The notes beneath the pieces were generated by a model. It was not told where the DNA came from and ran no database searches. It was given only the letters and a program-made list of their open reading frames with translations. From contig NZ_SLZG01000008.1 of NCBI RefSeq assembly GCF_004341625.1, positions 185,372-249,371 on the forward strand: a stretch of 64,000 nucleotides of DNA. Reading direction: 5' to 3'. This document shows, piece after piece, positions 7,962 to 16,799 of this stretch (the first letter of the stretch is position 1; every line of letters begins with the position of its first letter). The DNA comes from Rhizobium sp. BK376. GTDB lineage: Bacteria; Pseudomonadota; Alphaproteobacteria; Rhizobiales; Rhizobiaceae. A program made the position numbers and the translations under genes.

Positions 7962-7985
7962 ACTTGTCGAACTCATGTGACAAGT
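7962..7985. promoter_or_regulatory. Inverted repeat upstream of the luxR-type gene
   Basis: Perfect 7-bp arms ACTTGTC and GACAAGT are separated by 10 bp and end 13 bp before the luxR ATG. Reading the minus strand, the first arm continues as ACTTGTCAC, close to the ACTGTCAC half of the dyad in front of luxI. This suggests a shared regulator. It could also fold as a leader hairpin. Confidence 0.45.
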
Positions 7986-8115
7986 CTGGCCCAGCCACGG
8001 CTGATATGTCCAGTAAATTAAATGAGTTAGGGTTACTTTCCTCTCACTCTACAATAACAATTGGTAAGCGGCCGCTTCTAAATGAAACGGCTGCCCCAAA
8101 TCGGTAATTTCTGCG

Positions 8116-10428
8116 TCAACCAGGTTGTGACGCTTCGACGACGGCGAGCGCGGCCATGTTCATCACGCCGCGGGACGTGACAGACGGGGAAAGAATATGA
8201 GCCGGCATGGCCGTTCCGAGAAGGATCGGTCCGACATGAAGACCGTCGATCATCGTCTTGACGACGCCAAGCGTGATGTTGGCCGCATCAAGATTGGGGA
8301 AGACCAACAGGTTCGCTTCGTCGGACAGCGTGCTGTTCGGCATGACGTGACGGCGCAAGCTTTCGGAAATGGCGCTGTCGCCATGCATTTCGCCGTCAAC
8401 TTCCAGGTCTGGAGCGGCTTCGCGAACGAGCTGAAGGGCGTTGCGCATTTTCGTCGCGCTCTCGGATTCTCGCGAACCGAAGTTGGAATGGGACACAAGC
8501 GCGACACGCGGCGTGATGCCGAAACGCTTGATTTCCTCTGCCGCCAATATGGCCGATTGCGCCACTTCCTCCGCTGACGGGTTAAAAGTAACGTAGGTGT
8601 CGGTATAGAAAGTGGCGCCGCGATGGGAGATCAACAGGCTAAGAGCCGAGAGGTCGCGAACATCCGGGCGTTTGCCAATTATCTGCCGTACAACGCGCAG
8701 ATGCCGTTCATATCGGCCCTCGAGACCGCAGATCAGAGCGTCTGCTTCGCCGCGCCGGAGTGCCAGGGCGCCGATGACGGTCGCGTTGGTGCGGACAATC
8801 GTGCGGGCGGCTTCAGGGATGACGCCGCTGCGGCCGACGATCGAGAAATAGAGGTCGACATATTCGCGGAAGCGGGGGTCGTCTTCCGGGTTGATGACGG
8901 CAAAATCGACATTCGGGCGGATTTTCAGGCCGTAGCGCTTGAGGCGGGTCTCGATGACCTGCGGGCGGCCGATTAGGATCGGGTTCGCCGTGCCTTCCTC
9001 AAGCAGGATCTGGGCGGCGCGCAACACGCGTTCGTCTTCGCCTTCGGAGAAGATGACGCGTTTGCGATCGGCAATCTTGGCTGCCGTGAAGATCGGCTTC
9101 ATGACGAAGCCGGAGCGGAAGACGAAGCGGTTCAACTGGTCGAGATAGGCGTCGAAATCCTCGATCGGTCGGGAAGCAACGCCGCTCTCGGCGGCAGCCC
9201 TTGCGACGGCCGGGGCGATACGCAGGATGAGACGCGGATCGAAGGGCGAGGGGATCAGGTAGTTCGGACCGAACACCGGGGATTCGTCCGAATAGGCTCT
9301 TGCCGCTACATCGGAAACTTCTTCGCGGGCGAGCGCCGCGATGGCGCGCACCGCCGCCATCTTCATTTCCTCATTGATCGTCCGGGCGCCGCAATCGAGC
9401 GCACCACGGAAGATATAGGGGAAGCAGAGGACGTTGTTGACCTGGTTCGGGAAATCGGAACGGCCGGTGCAGATCATCGCGTCGGGCCGGGCGGCACGGG
9501 CGAGATCAGGCATGATTTCCGGCGTCGGATTGGCGAGCGCCATGATCAGCGGCTTTTCGGCCATCTGCGCCAGGAGTTCAGGCTTCAGGACGCCAGCGGC
9601 AGACAAGCCGAGGAAGACATCGGCGCCGCCAATTGAATCAGCCAGCGTGCGCTTGTCGCTCTTCTGGGCGTAGATAGATTTCCATTCGTCCATCAGCTCG
9701 ACGCGGCCCTCGTAGACGAGGCCTTCGATGTCATGGACCCAGATGTTCTCGCGCTTGGCGCCGAGGATGACGAGCAGGTTGAGACAGGCGAGTGCGGCAG
9801 CACCGGCGCCCGACGCAACGATCTTGATGTCCTCGATGCGCTTGCCGGCAAGTTCGAGACCGTTGAGGATTGCGGCCGCGACGATAATGGCAGTGCCGTG
9901 CTGGTCGTCGTGGAAGACCGGGATCTTCATTTTCTCGCGCAGGCGGCGTTCCACCTCGAAGCACTCAGGCGCCTTGATGTCTTCCAGATTGATGCCGCCG
10001 AATGTCGGCTCCAGCGCCGAAATCGAGCTGACCATCTCGTCAACGCTCGGAGCGTCGACTTCGATATCGAAGACGTCGATGCCGGCGAACTTCTTGAAGA
10101 GGACGGCTTTGCCCTCCATGACCGGCTTGGAGGCGAGAGGACCGATGTTGCCGAGACCGAGGACGGCCGTTCCATTTGAAATCACGGCGACGAGATTGGC
10201 GCGGGACGTGTAGTCCGCCGCGGTTTCCGGATTGTCGCGGATCGCAAGGCAGGGTGCTGCGACGCCGGGCGAATAGGCAAGCGCCAGGTCACGCTGGTTG
10301 CCGAGCGGCTTCGTTGCCTGGATTTCCAGCTTGCCGGGCCGCGGATAGCGATGAAAGAAAAGCGCCTGTTCGTCGAGATCGCCGCTCGTCATGTTCTTTT
10401 GCGCTTTCGGTGCATCGTGCGTGGTCAT
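8116..10428 (-). CDS. Malic enzyme fused to a phosphotransacetylase-like domain (MaeB/Dme/Tme type)
   Basis: A 770-residue enzyme that oxidatively decarboxylates malate to pyruvate. The N-terminal 430 residues are malic enzyme: AYSPGVAAPCLAI, EGKAVLFKKFAGIDVFDIE, HDDQHGTAI and the nucleotide-binding VASGAGAAA. The remainder, from about FVMKPIFTAAKIADRKRVIF, is the phosphate acetyltransferase-like domain typical of proteobacterial long malic enzymes, usually regulatory. Rhizobia carry two such enzymes (NAD+-linked Dme, needed for nitrogen fixation, and NADP+-linked Tme); the length equals that recalled for Dme, but cofactor use cannot be read safely. The ATG at 10428 is chosen for its GGAG site; upstream in-frame starts reach 10506. 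Confidence 0.92.
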   Translation of the reverse strand: MTTHDAPKAQKNMTSGDLDEQALFFHRYPRPGKLEIQATKPLGNQRDLALAYSPGVAAPCLAIRDNPETAADYTSRANLVAVISNGTAVLGLGNIGPLASKPVMEGKAVLFKKFAGIDVFDIEVDAPSVDEMVSSISALEPTFGGINLEDIKAPECFEVERRLREKMKIPVFHDDQHGTAIIVAAAILNGLELAGKRIEDIKIVASGAGAAALACLNLLVILGAKRENIWVHDIEGLVYEGRVELMDEWKSIYAQKSDKRTLADSIGGADVFLGLSAAGVLKPELLAQMAEKPLIMALANPTPEIMPDLARAARPDAMICTGRSDFPNQVNNVLCFPYIFRGALDCGARTINEEMKMAAVRAIAALAREEVSDVAARAYSDESPVFGPNYLIPSPFDPRLILRIAPAVARAAAESGVASRPIEDFDAYLDQLNRFVFRSGFVMKPIFTAAKIADRKRVIFSEGEDERVLRAAQILLEEGTANPILIGRPQVIETRLKRYGLKIRPNVDFAVINPEDDPRFREYVDLYFSIVGRSGVIPEAARTIVRTNATVIGALALRRGEADALICGLEGRYERHLRVVRQIIGKRPDVRDLSALSLLISHRGATFYTDTYVTFNPSAEEVAQSAILAAEEIKRFGITPRVALVSHSNFGSRESESATKMRNALQLVREAAPDLEVDGEMHGDSAISESLRRHVMPNSTLSDEANLLVFPNLDAANITLGVVKTMIDGLHVGPILLGTAMPAHILSPSVTSRGVMNMAALAVVEASQPG

Positions 10429-10640
10429 ACGCGTCTCCATTCTGCGGCCAAATCGGTTCTGTGGAGTCTCTGCATACATCAATCGTCCGTGGCGAACAGT
10501 AAGCAATTGCGGAGGCGGAAAGCTTTTTTGTCGCGGCGGCTTATCGTCGTAAACGGACTTTGAATCTGCTGCGCCGCACCCTTGTCATACGCGGTTTATG
10601 CGCAGGCCCTATGCAGCGGCAGAACAAGAGGAACACCGAC

Positions 10641-11396
10641 ATGACCCACATCGCATCTCACCGCGGCGGCTCGCATCTATGGCCGGAGAACAGCAAGTTC
10701 GCTTTTGCGGAGACCGCCAAGCTTGAGGTGGAGATGGTGGAATTCGACGTCCATCAAACACGCGACAGCAGACTGGTCGTTCATCACGACGCATCGATCG
10801 ACCGCATGACTGACGGCAAGGGCGCGATTGCCGACCTGACCTATGACGAGCTGATGCGGCATGTGATCCTCGGCACGCGCGGCGAGCGCATACCGACGCT
10901 CGGGGAAACAATCGCGATCTTTGAACCGTCGAAGGTCGACCTGCGGCTGGAGATCAAGACCAAAGCCGACGGTAATGCCTATGAGGGAATGGAAAGCCGC
11001 ATTGCCGCCGAGCTGATGTTGAGCGGCATGCTGAAGCGATCGATGGTCACGAGTTTCAGCCTGTTCAGGCTGGAAGCTTTCGTCGAGGCGCTCGGCATGC
11101 ATGGCGGCAAGCGAGAGGACCTTCTCGGTCTCGTCTGGCTCTGCTCGCCGCTCCTCCTGACGCAGCTTGGCAGCAAGGGACTGCTTGCCAGCCTCAATGC
11201 TTACGACATCAGAGAGATTGCGCTGAAGGCCGATACGATCAGCGCCGCCGTCCTGGATTTCTGGCGCGGAAACGGCATCACGGTCCATGGTTGGGCAGCG
11301 CATACACGCGAGGCCGCCCAGGCGATGTTCCGGCTCGGCGTGGCCAGTTTCACGACCGACCGACCCGACCTTGCTATCGCTGCAAGGCCGGCTTGA
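10641..11396 (+). CDS. Glycerophosphodiester phosphodiesterase family protein
   Basis: A 251-residue GDPD-family TIM barrel that would hydrolyse glycerophosphodiesters to glycerol 3-phosphate and an alcohol. Signature segments are HRGGSHLWPENS at residues 6-17, the metal-binding EFDVH near 34, VVHHD near 46 and LEIKT near 99. There is no signal peptide, so it is cytoplasmic. The ATG at 10641 follows AAGAGGAAC; the frame runs further upstream (10560) without a good ribosome site. It is divergent from the malic enzyme gene across about 210 bp that must hold both promoters. Confidence 0.88.
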   Translation: MTHIASHRGGSHLWPENSKFAFAETAKLEVEMVEFDVHQTRDSRLVVHHDASIDRMTDGKGAIADLTYDELMRHVILGTRGERIPTLGETIAIFEPSKVDLRLEIKTKADGNAYEGMESRIAAELMLSGMLKRSMVTSFSLFRLEAFVEALGMHGGKREDLLGLVWLCSPLLLTQLGSKGLLASLNAYDIREIALKADTISAAVLDFWRGNGITVHGWAAHTREAAQAMFRLGVASFTTDRPDLAIAARPA

Positions 11397-11509
11397 ACGC
11401 CCGTTGCGGCAGGTTGTCCTAGGCTTTGTCATCTTCCTGAAACACGAGTCTGATTTTGGAAGGACGAATGCAAGATGGATAGAAACAGGGCACGGACATT
11501 AGGTTTGTG

Positions 11510-12325
11510 ATGAAGACAATGGACACTCGGCGCTTTCGTACGCTGTTCATTTCCGATGTGCATCTTGGCTCCAAGGCGGCCAAAACGGACTTCCTTCTGG
11601 ACTTTCTGCGGTATCATGAAGCGGATACCATTTTCCTCGTCGGCGATATCGTTGACGGCTGGCGGTTGAAGCGCAGCTGGTATTGGCCGCAGGATTGCAA
11701 CGACGTGGTACAGAAGCTGTTGCGCAAGGCGCGTAAGGGCACCCGCATCGTCTATATTCCCGGCAACCACGACGAGTTCCTGCGCGACTTCCCGGGCATG
11801 CATTTCGGCGGCATCGAAGTTGCCGAGCGGGCCATGCACGAAACGGCCGACGGCAAGAAATATCTCATCCTGCATGGCGACGAGTTCGATGTCGTGGTGC
11901 GCAACGCCCGCCTTCTCGCCTATCTCGGCGACTGGGCCTATGACATGGCGATCATGATCAATATCGGGCTTGCGGCAATACGCCGTCGCCTCGGATTCAA
12001 CTATTGGTCCTTCTCGGCCTGGGCCAAGCTTCAGGTCAAGCATGCCGTCAACTTCATCGGCGAATTCGAGCGCGTCGTGGCTGAAGAAGCCCGCAAGCAT
12101 AATGCCGATGGCGTGATCTGTGGTCACATCCATCACGCTACGATCCAGGAGATGGACGGCATACAATATATCAACACGGGAGACTGGGTTGAGAGCTGCA
12201 CGGCGGTTGCCGAACACGAGGACGGCAGCTTCGAGCTCATCACCTGGCGGGAAATCCTGGATGCAAAGCCTGCCGTGACAGCGGTCGAGGACATGACCGA
12301 GGCATTGGGCGCTCAGGCAGCCTGA
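11510..12325 (+). CDS. LpxH-like metallophosphoesterase (UDP-2,3-diacylglucosamine diphosphatase family)
   Basis: A 271-residue calcineurin-like phosphoesterase. All five metal-binding blocks are present: SDVHLG near residue 14, GDIVDGW near 45, GNHDE near 84, HGDEFD near 122 and GHIHH near 205. The SDVHLG and long insert after the HGDEFD block resemble the LpxH-related family. It may cleave UDP-2,3-diacylglucosamine in lipid A synthesis or another pyrophosphate; it lies outside the lpx gene cluster, so the substrate is uncertain. The start could be GTG 11507, ATG 11510 or ATG 11519. Confidence 0.83.
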   Translation: MKTMDTRRFRTLFISDVHLGSKAAKTDFLLDFLRYHEADTIFLVGDIVDGWRLKRSWYWPQDCNDVVQKLLRKARKGTRIVYIPGNHDEFLRDFPGMHFGGIEVAERAMHETADGKKYLILHGDEFDVVVRNARLLAYLGDWAYDMAIMINIGLAAIRRRLGFNYWSFSAWAKLQVKHAVNFIGEFERVVAEEARKHNADGVICGHIHHATIQEMDGIQYINTGDWVESCTAVAEHEDGSFELITWREILDAKPAVTAVEDMTEALGAQAA

Positions 12326-12468
12326 AATCCGGTTGCGCCGCGGCCGACGTTGCAGCCAGAATACAGACCAATAATTTTTTCCGAAACGTTACAGTACGGC
12401 TATTTCTCGCCATAGTCGTACCCACGATTGCGTGATAGGGACGAACTCAATTTCCCTTCAGGTCAATC

Positions 12469-13689
12469 ATGATTCCCGCAGCGAAAAATTTGGCGGTCGA
12501 GGGTGCGCCACCCTATTTCAAGTTGCGCAGTGCCTTGTCCTATTGTGCGCCGTTGATCGTCAACGGCATCGCTCTTCCATTCTTTCCAGTCTGGCTCGCA
12601 AGCCTTCATTTCAACGACAGCGAGATCGGCATCATCCTTGCCGTGCCGATGGTCGTGCGCGTGCTGGCCGTGCCTCTGGTCGCGCTGCTGGCCGACAGGA
12701 TGCAGGAGCGCTCCTATGTGCTGATCTGGTCGGGTGGGTTGTCATTGTTGACAGCGATGGCGCTCTACCTGACCAAGGATTTCTGGCCGGTCCTCCTCGT
12801 CTACGCCATTCAGGGCGCGACTTACGCGCCTTATGTTCCGGTCGTCGAATCCATCACCATTTCAGGCGTCCGCCGCTGGGGCTTCGACTATGGCTCAATG
12901 CGGGTCTGGGGATCGATCGCCTTCATCTTTGCAACGCTGATCGGCGGCCAGTTGATCGAAATTTGGGGCGGCGCAATGGTGCTGCCGACCATGGTTGCCG
13001 GCTTCGTGCTGACGACGCTGATGGGCTTCGCCAGCCCGAGGATCGGGCCGACGCGGCGGCGCGGTCAACCGATCAACCTGCAGGCGCCGACATCAGGCTC
13101 ACTGCGTAGCCCGCAGCTGCTGATCACCATGATCGGCGTATCGATCCAGCAATCCAGCCATGCCGTCTACTATACGTTTTCCTCGATCTACTGGCATCAA
13201 ATCGGCTTTTCGGGCACGGCGGTCGGCGTCCTGTGGAGCGTTGGCGTGATGTCGGAGGTGATGGTGTTCTTCATTTCCAGGCGTCTGAGCCGCCGCTTCA
13301 CCGCCTGGCAGCTGATCTGCTTCGGCTCGATCATGTCCATCTTCCGCTGGATCCTGTTTCCGATCAATTTCGGCTTCATCGGATATTTCGTGCTGCAATG
13401 CCTTCATTCCTGCACCTATGCCTGCGTTCACACGGGCATCCAGCGCCGCATTCTCGCGAGCGTGCAGGAGACGCAGGAGGCCTCCGCGCAAGGCCTCTAT
13501 TTCTTCTACAACGGCATGTGCCTTGGTATCATGACCTTCATTGCCGGCTACCTCTATGCCTGGTTCGGCCTTGGCAGCTATTACGTCATGTCCGGGGTCG
13601 CGGTCTTCGGCCTGGCGATGGTCGTCGTCGCCTATTACCTTCAGCCCCAGAGTTCGCTCGCTGGCGGAAAGACCAGCGAAGCTTCGTAG
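12469..13689 (+). CDS. Major facilitator superfamily transporter (MFS_1-like/HcaT-LacY group)
   Basis: A 406-residue membrane protein with about 12 predicted transmembrane helices in two halves separated by a basic loop near residue 190 (SPRIGPTRRRGQ). Features such as LSYCAPLIVNGIALPFFPVWL at the first helix, LADRMQERSYVL at the loop between helices 2 and 3, and YGSMRVWGSIAF near residue 142 resemble the LacY/phenylpropionate-permease branch. The substrate is unknown. It is convergent with the racemase gene downstream and their 3' ends overlap by 49 bp. Confidence 0.85.
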   Translation: MIPAAKNLAVEGAPPYFKLRSALSYCAPLIVNGIALPFFPVWLASLHFNDSEIGIILAVPMVVRVLAVPLVALLADRMQERSYVLIWSGGLSLLTAMALYLTKDFWPVLLVYAIQGATYAPYVPVVESITISGVRRWGFDYGSMRVWGSIAFIFATLIGGQLIEIWGGAMVLPTMVAGFVLTTLMGFASPRIGPTRRRGQPINLQAPTSGSLRSPQLLITMIGVSIQQSSHAVYYTFSSIYWHQIGFSGTAVGVLWSVGVMSEVMVFFISRRLSRRFTAWQLICFGSIMSIFRWILFPINFGFIGYFVLQCLHSCTYACVHTGIQRRILASVQETQEASAQGLYFFYNGMCLGIMTFIAGYLYAWFGLGSYYVMSGVAVFGLAMVVVAYYLQPQSSLAGGKTSEAS

Positions 13690-14624
13690 CGCAGTCCCGG
13701 CTCACGGTCGCGGGCGAGCAGCAGCGGCCCGTCGAGATCGACGAAATCGGCGTCTTGGGCGAGCAGCACCGCCGGGGCCACGGCAAGCGACGTTCCCACC
13801 ATGCAGCCGATCATGGTCTGGAAGCCGAGGCGCTGCGCCTCGCGCTTCATCGCCAGGGCCTCGGTCAGGCCGCCTGTTTTGTCGAGCTTGATGTTGACCG
13901 CATCATAGCGGTCGCGCAGGCTTGCGAGGTCGCCGGTATGATGCACGCTCTCGTCGGCACAGACGATCACCGGCCGGTCGATCGAGGCAAGCAGGGCATC
14001 ATTGCCTGCGGGAAGGGGCTGTTCGACCAACGTGATGCCGGCTTCTGCCGCGATCTGAAGATGGCGGGCGAGCGTTTCTTCCGGCCATCCCTCATTGGCG
14101 TCGAGGATGATCGCCGCATCCGGGGCAGCGGCACGGACCGCGCGGATGCGCGACTCATCGTCCGTCGTGCCGACCTTCACTTTCAGCAGCGCCCGATGGG
14201 AATATTCACGCGCCTGTGCGGCCATTGTCTCCGGCTCGCCGAGCGAAATCGTGTAGGCTGTTGTCAGCGGTTTTGGGGCACTGACCCCTATTCGGCTTGC
14301 CACGGACTTGCCCGAAAGCTTCGTCTCGATATCCCAGAGCGCACAGTCAACTGCATTTCGTGCGGCACCGGGCTTCATTGCGCGCTGCAGATTTTCGCGC
14401 GTAAGGCCGGCTTCGATGGCGGGCCTTGCCGCTTCGATTTCGGCAATGACGCTCTCGATGCTCTCTCCGTAGCGGCGGTAGGGAACACATTCGCCCCAGC
14501 CCGAGATGCCTTCCTCAAAAATTGTACAGGTGACGACGTCAGCTGTGGTTTTGGTGCCACGGGAGATGGTGAATGTGCCCGCAATCGGGAATGAATTCAT
14601 TTGGATATCGAGACGGCGTGGCAT
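13641..14624 (-). CDS. dgcA: Enolase-superfamily racemase/epimerase (dipeptide epimerase or N-acetyl-D-Glu racemase DgcA type)
   Basis: A 327-residue member of the muconate-lactonizing subgroup of the enolase superfamily. The catalytic lysine lies in LLKVKVG; the metal ligands are the acids in ILDANEGW, LVEQPLP and CADES; a second lysine follows in VNIKLDKTGG. These match L-Ala-D/L-Glu epimerases, and proteobacterial members of this branch are now called DgcA, so the exact substrate (dipeptide or N-acetyl-glutamate) is inferred. The ATG at 14624 with AGGAACG upstream is preferred to the one at 14645. It is divergent from the mla operon and convergent with the MFS gene. Confidence 0.82.
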   Translation of the reverse strand: MPRRLDIQMNSFPIAGTFTISRGTKTTADVVTCTIFEEGISGWGECVPYRRYGESIESVIAEIEAARPAIEAGLTRENLQRAMKPGAARNAVDCALWDIETKLSGKSVASRIGVSAPKPLTTAYTISLGEPETMAAQAREYSHRALLKVKVGTTDDESRIRAVRAAAPDAAIILDANEGWPEETLARHLQIAAEAGITLVEQPLPAGNDALLASIDRPVIVCADESVHHTGDLASLRDRYDAVNIKLDKTGGLTEALAMKREAQRLGFQTMIGCMVGTSLAVAPAVLLAQDADFVDLDGPLLLARDREPGLRYEASLVFPPASELWG

Positions 14625-14738
14625 AGTTTGGCGTTCCTGCTGCATGGAAATTGCGGACGGAGAAAGTATAGTATCGCGCCGAGCGTCGAACGAGTATTTT
14701 CCGACTCGCCGTTATAGCCGCAAGCCTTGAAAGATTGC

Positions 14739-15899
14739 ATGAGTTTGAAAGCAGCCGAACAGAAATCCGATTCTCTGACGATCGACGACCGGGCCGATGG
14801 CTCGGGTCATCGCTATCGGCTGGAAGGCAATTGGCGCAGCTCGTACATTCATGGCGTGCTTCGCAGGATCGACGATCTCAGCAAGCGTACCAGCGGCGGC
14901 TCCGTTGTTATCGATCTTTCCGGACTGACTGGCCTGGATACGGCCGGGGCGTTGCTGATCCATCGGCTGAAAGTCAGTCAGGAAAAGCATGGTGCGACCG
15001 TCAGCATCGAAGGTTCGAATCCGCATGTCGACGAGTTGTTGGCGGAATTCGATCCAAGGGCAGGCGAATCGGCGGCGGAGAAGGAACCCAGGGCTCGGCT
15101 GGTTGATCGCATTTTTGCGCCGATCGGCGAAGTTGTTTACGAACTCAGCGGCAATTTCATCGCGGCCATGTATATCCTTGGCTCGGCCGTGCGTGGCGCA
15201 CAGCTGAAGTTCGGGCGCGGCAGTGGCGTCTCGCCGGCTTCGATCGTCAACCAGATCGACCACATGGCGCTGCGCGCCGTCCCGATTATCCTTTTGATGT
15301 CCTACCTGATCGGCGCGATCATTGCGCAGCAGGGCGCATTCCAGCTGCGCTATTTTGGTGCCGAAGTCTTCGTCGTCGATCTCGTGGGTATCCTGCAGCT
15401 GCGTGAAATCGGCGTGCTTTTGACCGCGATCATGATCGCCGGCCGATCCGGTAGCGCGATCACTGCGGAAATCGGCTCGATGAAAATGCGCGAGGAAGTC
15501 GACGCGCTGAAGGTGATGGGTCTCAATCCGATCGGGGTCCTGATCTTTCCGCGCTTGGTTGCGCTGACCGTCGCATTGCCGCTGCTGACGATCCTTGCAA
15601 ATTTCGCCTCGCTTTTCGGGGCGGCTACCGTCGCCTACACCTATTCGGGAATCACGTTCGCAACCTTCATTTCGCGCCTGCACGAGGCGATCAGTCTTTC
15701 TACTGTCATATCGGGGATGATAAAGGCGCCTTTCATGGCGCTTGTGATCGGGATTGTTGCTGCGGTGGAAGGGCTTAAAGTCGGCGGTAGCGCCGAATCG
15801 CTCGGCCAGCATGTGACTTCGTCAGTGGTGAAGTCGATTTTCGTGGTGATCCTGATGGATGGGCTGTTTGCCGTCTTCTATGCAGCAATCGATTTCTAA
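14739..15899 (+). CDS. mlaE: MlaE-family lipid ABC transporter permease with N-terminal STAS domain
   Basis: A 386-residue inner-membrane permease. Residues about 10-115 form a STAS-like domain (VVIDLSGLTGLDTAGALLIHRL). The MlaE permease domain follows with about five membrane segments and the hallmark GREIG-like LREIGVLLTAIMIAGRSGSAITAEIGSM. In E. coli the STAS protein MlaB is separate; here it is fused to the permease, a form common in alphaproteobacteria. With the next three genes it forms a system moving phospholipids between inner and outer membranes. The ATG at 14739 is used; TTG 14727 is an upstream alternative. Confidence 0.9.
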   Translation: MSLKAAEQKSDSLTIDDRADGSGHRYRLEGNWRSSYIHGVLRRIDDLSKRTSGGSVVIDLSGLTGLDTAGALLIHRLKVSQEKHGATVSIEGSNPHVDELLAEFDPRAGESAAEKEPRARLVDRIFAPIGEVVYELSGNFIAAMYILGSAVRGAQLKFGRGSGVSPASIVNQIDHMALRAVPIILLMSYLIGAIIAQQGAFQLRYFGAEVFVVDLVGILQLREIGVLLTAIMIAGRSGSAITAEIGSMKMREEVDALKVMGLNPIGVLIFPRLVALTVALPLLTILANFASLFGAATVAYTYSGITFATFISRLHEAISLSTVISGMIKAPFMALVIGIVAAVEGLKVGGSAESLGQHVTSSVVKSIFVVILMDGLFAVFYAAIDF

Positions 15900-15908
15900 G
15901 GGGCGACA

Positions 15909-16790
15909 ATGACAATGCCGCATCCGGAAACGCATGATGAAGAGCACGATAATCACGGTCGGAACGATCGCGAACGAGATATCATTCTATCGGCAAGGGA
16001 CGTAACCGTAGCCTTCGGCCCGAAGGTCGTCCTCGACAAGCTGAACCTGAATATCTACCGCGGTGAAATCCTTGGATTTGTCGGGGCTTCCGGCACCGGC
16101 AAGTCCGTGCTGATGCGCACCGTATTGCGGTTGCTGCCGCGTCAATCCGGCAAGATCGAAATCCTCGGCGAGGATTACGATTCGCTCGACGAGGCGGAGC
16201 GCAACAAGCTTGACATGCGGCTTGGCGTGCTCTTCCAGCAGGGCGCGCTGTTTTCGTCGCTGACGGTCAAGGAAAACATCCAGGTGCCGATGCGCGAATA
16301 TCTCGACCTTCCGGCCGGGCTGATGGATGAACTCGCGCATCTGAAGATCCGCATGGTCGGATTGGCGGCGGATGCTGCGGACAAATATCCGTCGGAACTC
16401 TCGGGCGGCATGATCAAACGTGCGGCTCTTGCAAGAGCCCTTGCGCTCGATCCGGACCTAGTTTTTCTCGATGAGCCGACATCCGGTCTCGACCCAATCG
16501 GCGCGGCAGAGTTCGATGAACTAATCTCTAGGCTACGTGACACGCTCGGCCTCACCGTTTACATGGTGACTCACGATCTCGACAGCCTGTTTTCGGTTTG
16601 CGATCGGATTGCGGTGCTCGGGCAGAAACGCGTATTGGTGGAAGGCACGATCGAGGACATGCTCGCTTGCGAGGAGCCCTGGGTGAAGTCCTATTTCCGA
16701 GGCAAGCGTGCACGGTCCATCGTTCCCGGTGGGCACGGCGCGAATAGAAACGACAGCAATGGTGCAACCGCTCAAAGCGGCGGGAAGTGA
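15909..16790 (+). CDS. mlaF: MlaF-type ABC transporter ATP-binding protein
   Basis: A 293-residue ATPase of the lipid-trafficking Mla type. It has Walker A GASGTGKS near residue 61, Q-loop LFQQGALFSSLTV, signature LSGGMIKRAALARALALDP (the GGM variant typical of MlaF) and Walker B LVFLDEPTSGLDP, followed by the switch histidine in MVTHD. The first 28 residues are a histidine/aspartate-rich extension and the last 25 are low-complexity. It starts 9 bp after mlaE and is followed by mlaD, so the four genes are one operon. Confidence 0.93.
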   Translation: MTMPHPETHDEEHDNHGRNDRERDIILSARDVTVAFGPKVVLDKLNLNIYRGEILGFVGASGTGKSVLMRTVLRLLPRQSGKIEILGEDYDSLDEAERNKLDMRLGVLFQQGALFSSLTVKENIQVPMREYLDLPAGLMDELAHLKIRMVGLAADAADKYPSELSGGMIKRAALARALALDPDLVFLDEPTSGLDPIGAAEFDELISRLRDTLGLTVYMVTHDLDSLFSVCDRIAVLGQKRVLVEGTIEDMLACEEPWVKSYFRGKRARSIVPGGHGANRNDSNGATAQSGGK

Positions 16791-16799
16791 CTGGAGACC

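Noticed and set aside
13233..14594. A 453-codon plus-strand frame
   Set aside because: Overlaps the MFS 3' end and runs antisense to the racemase gene; composition is not protein-like.
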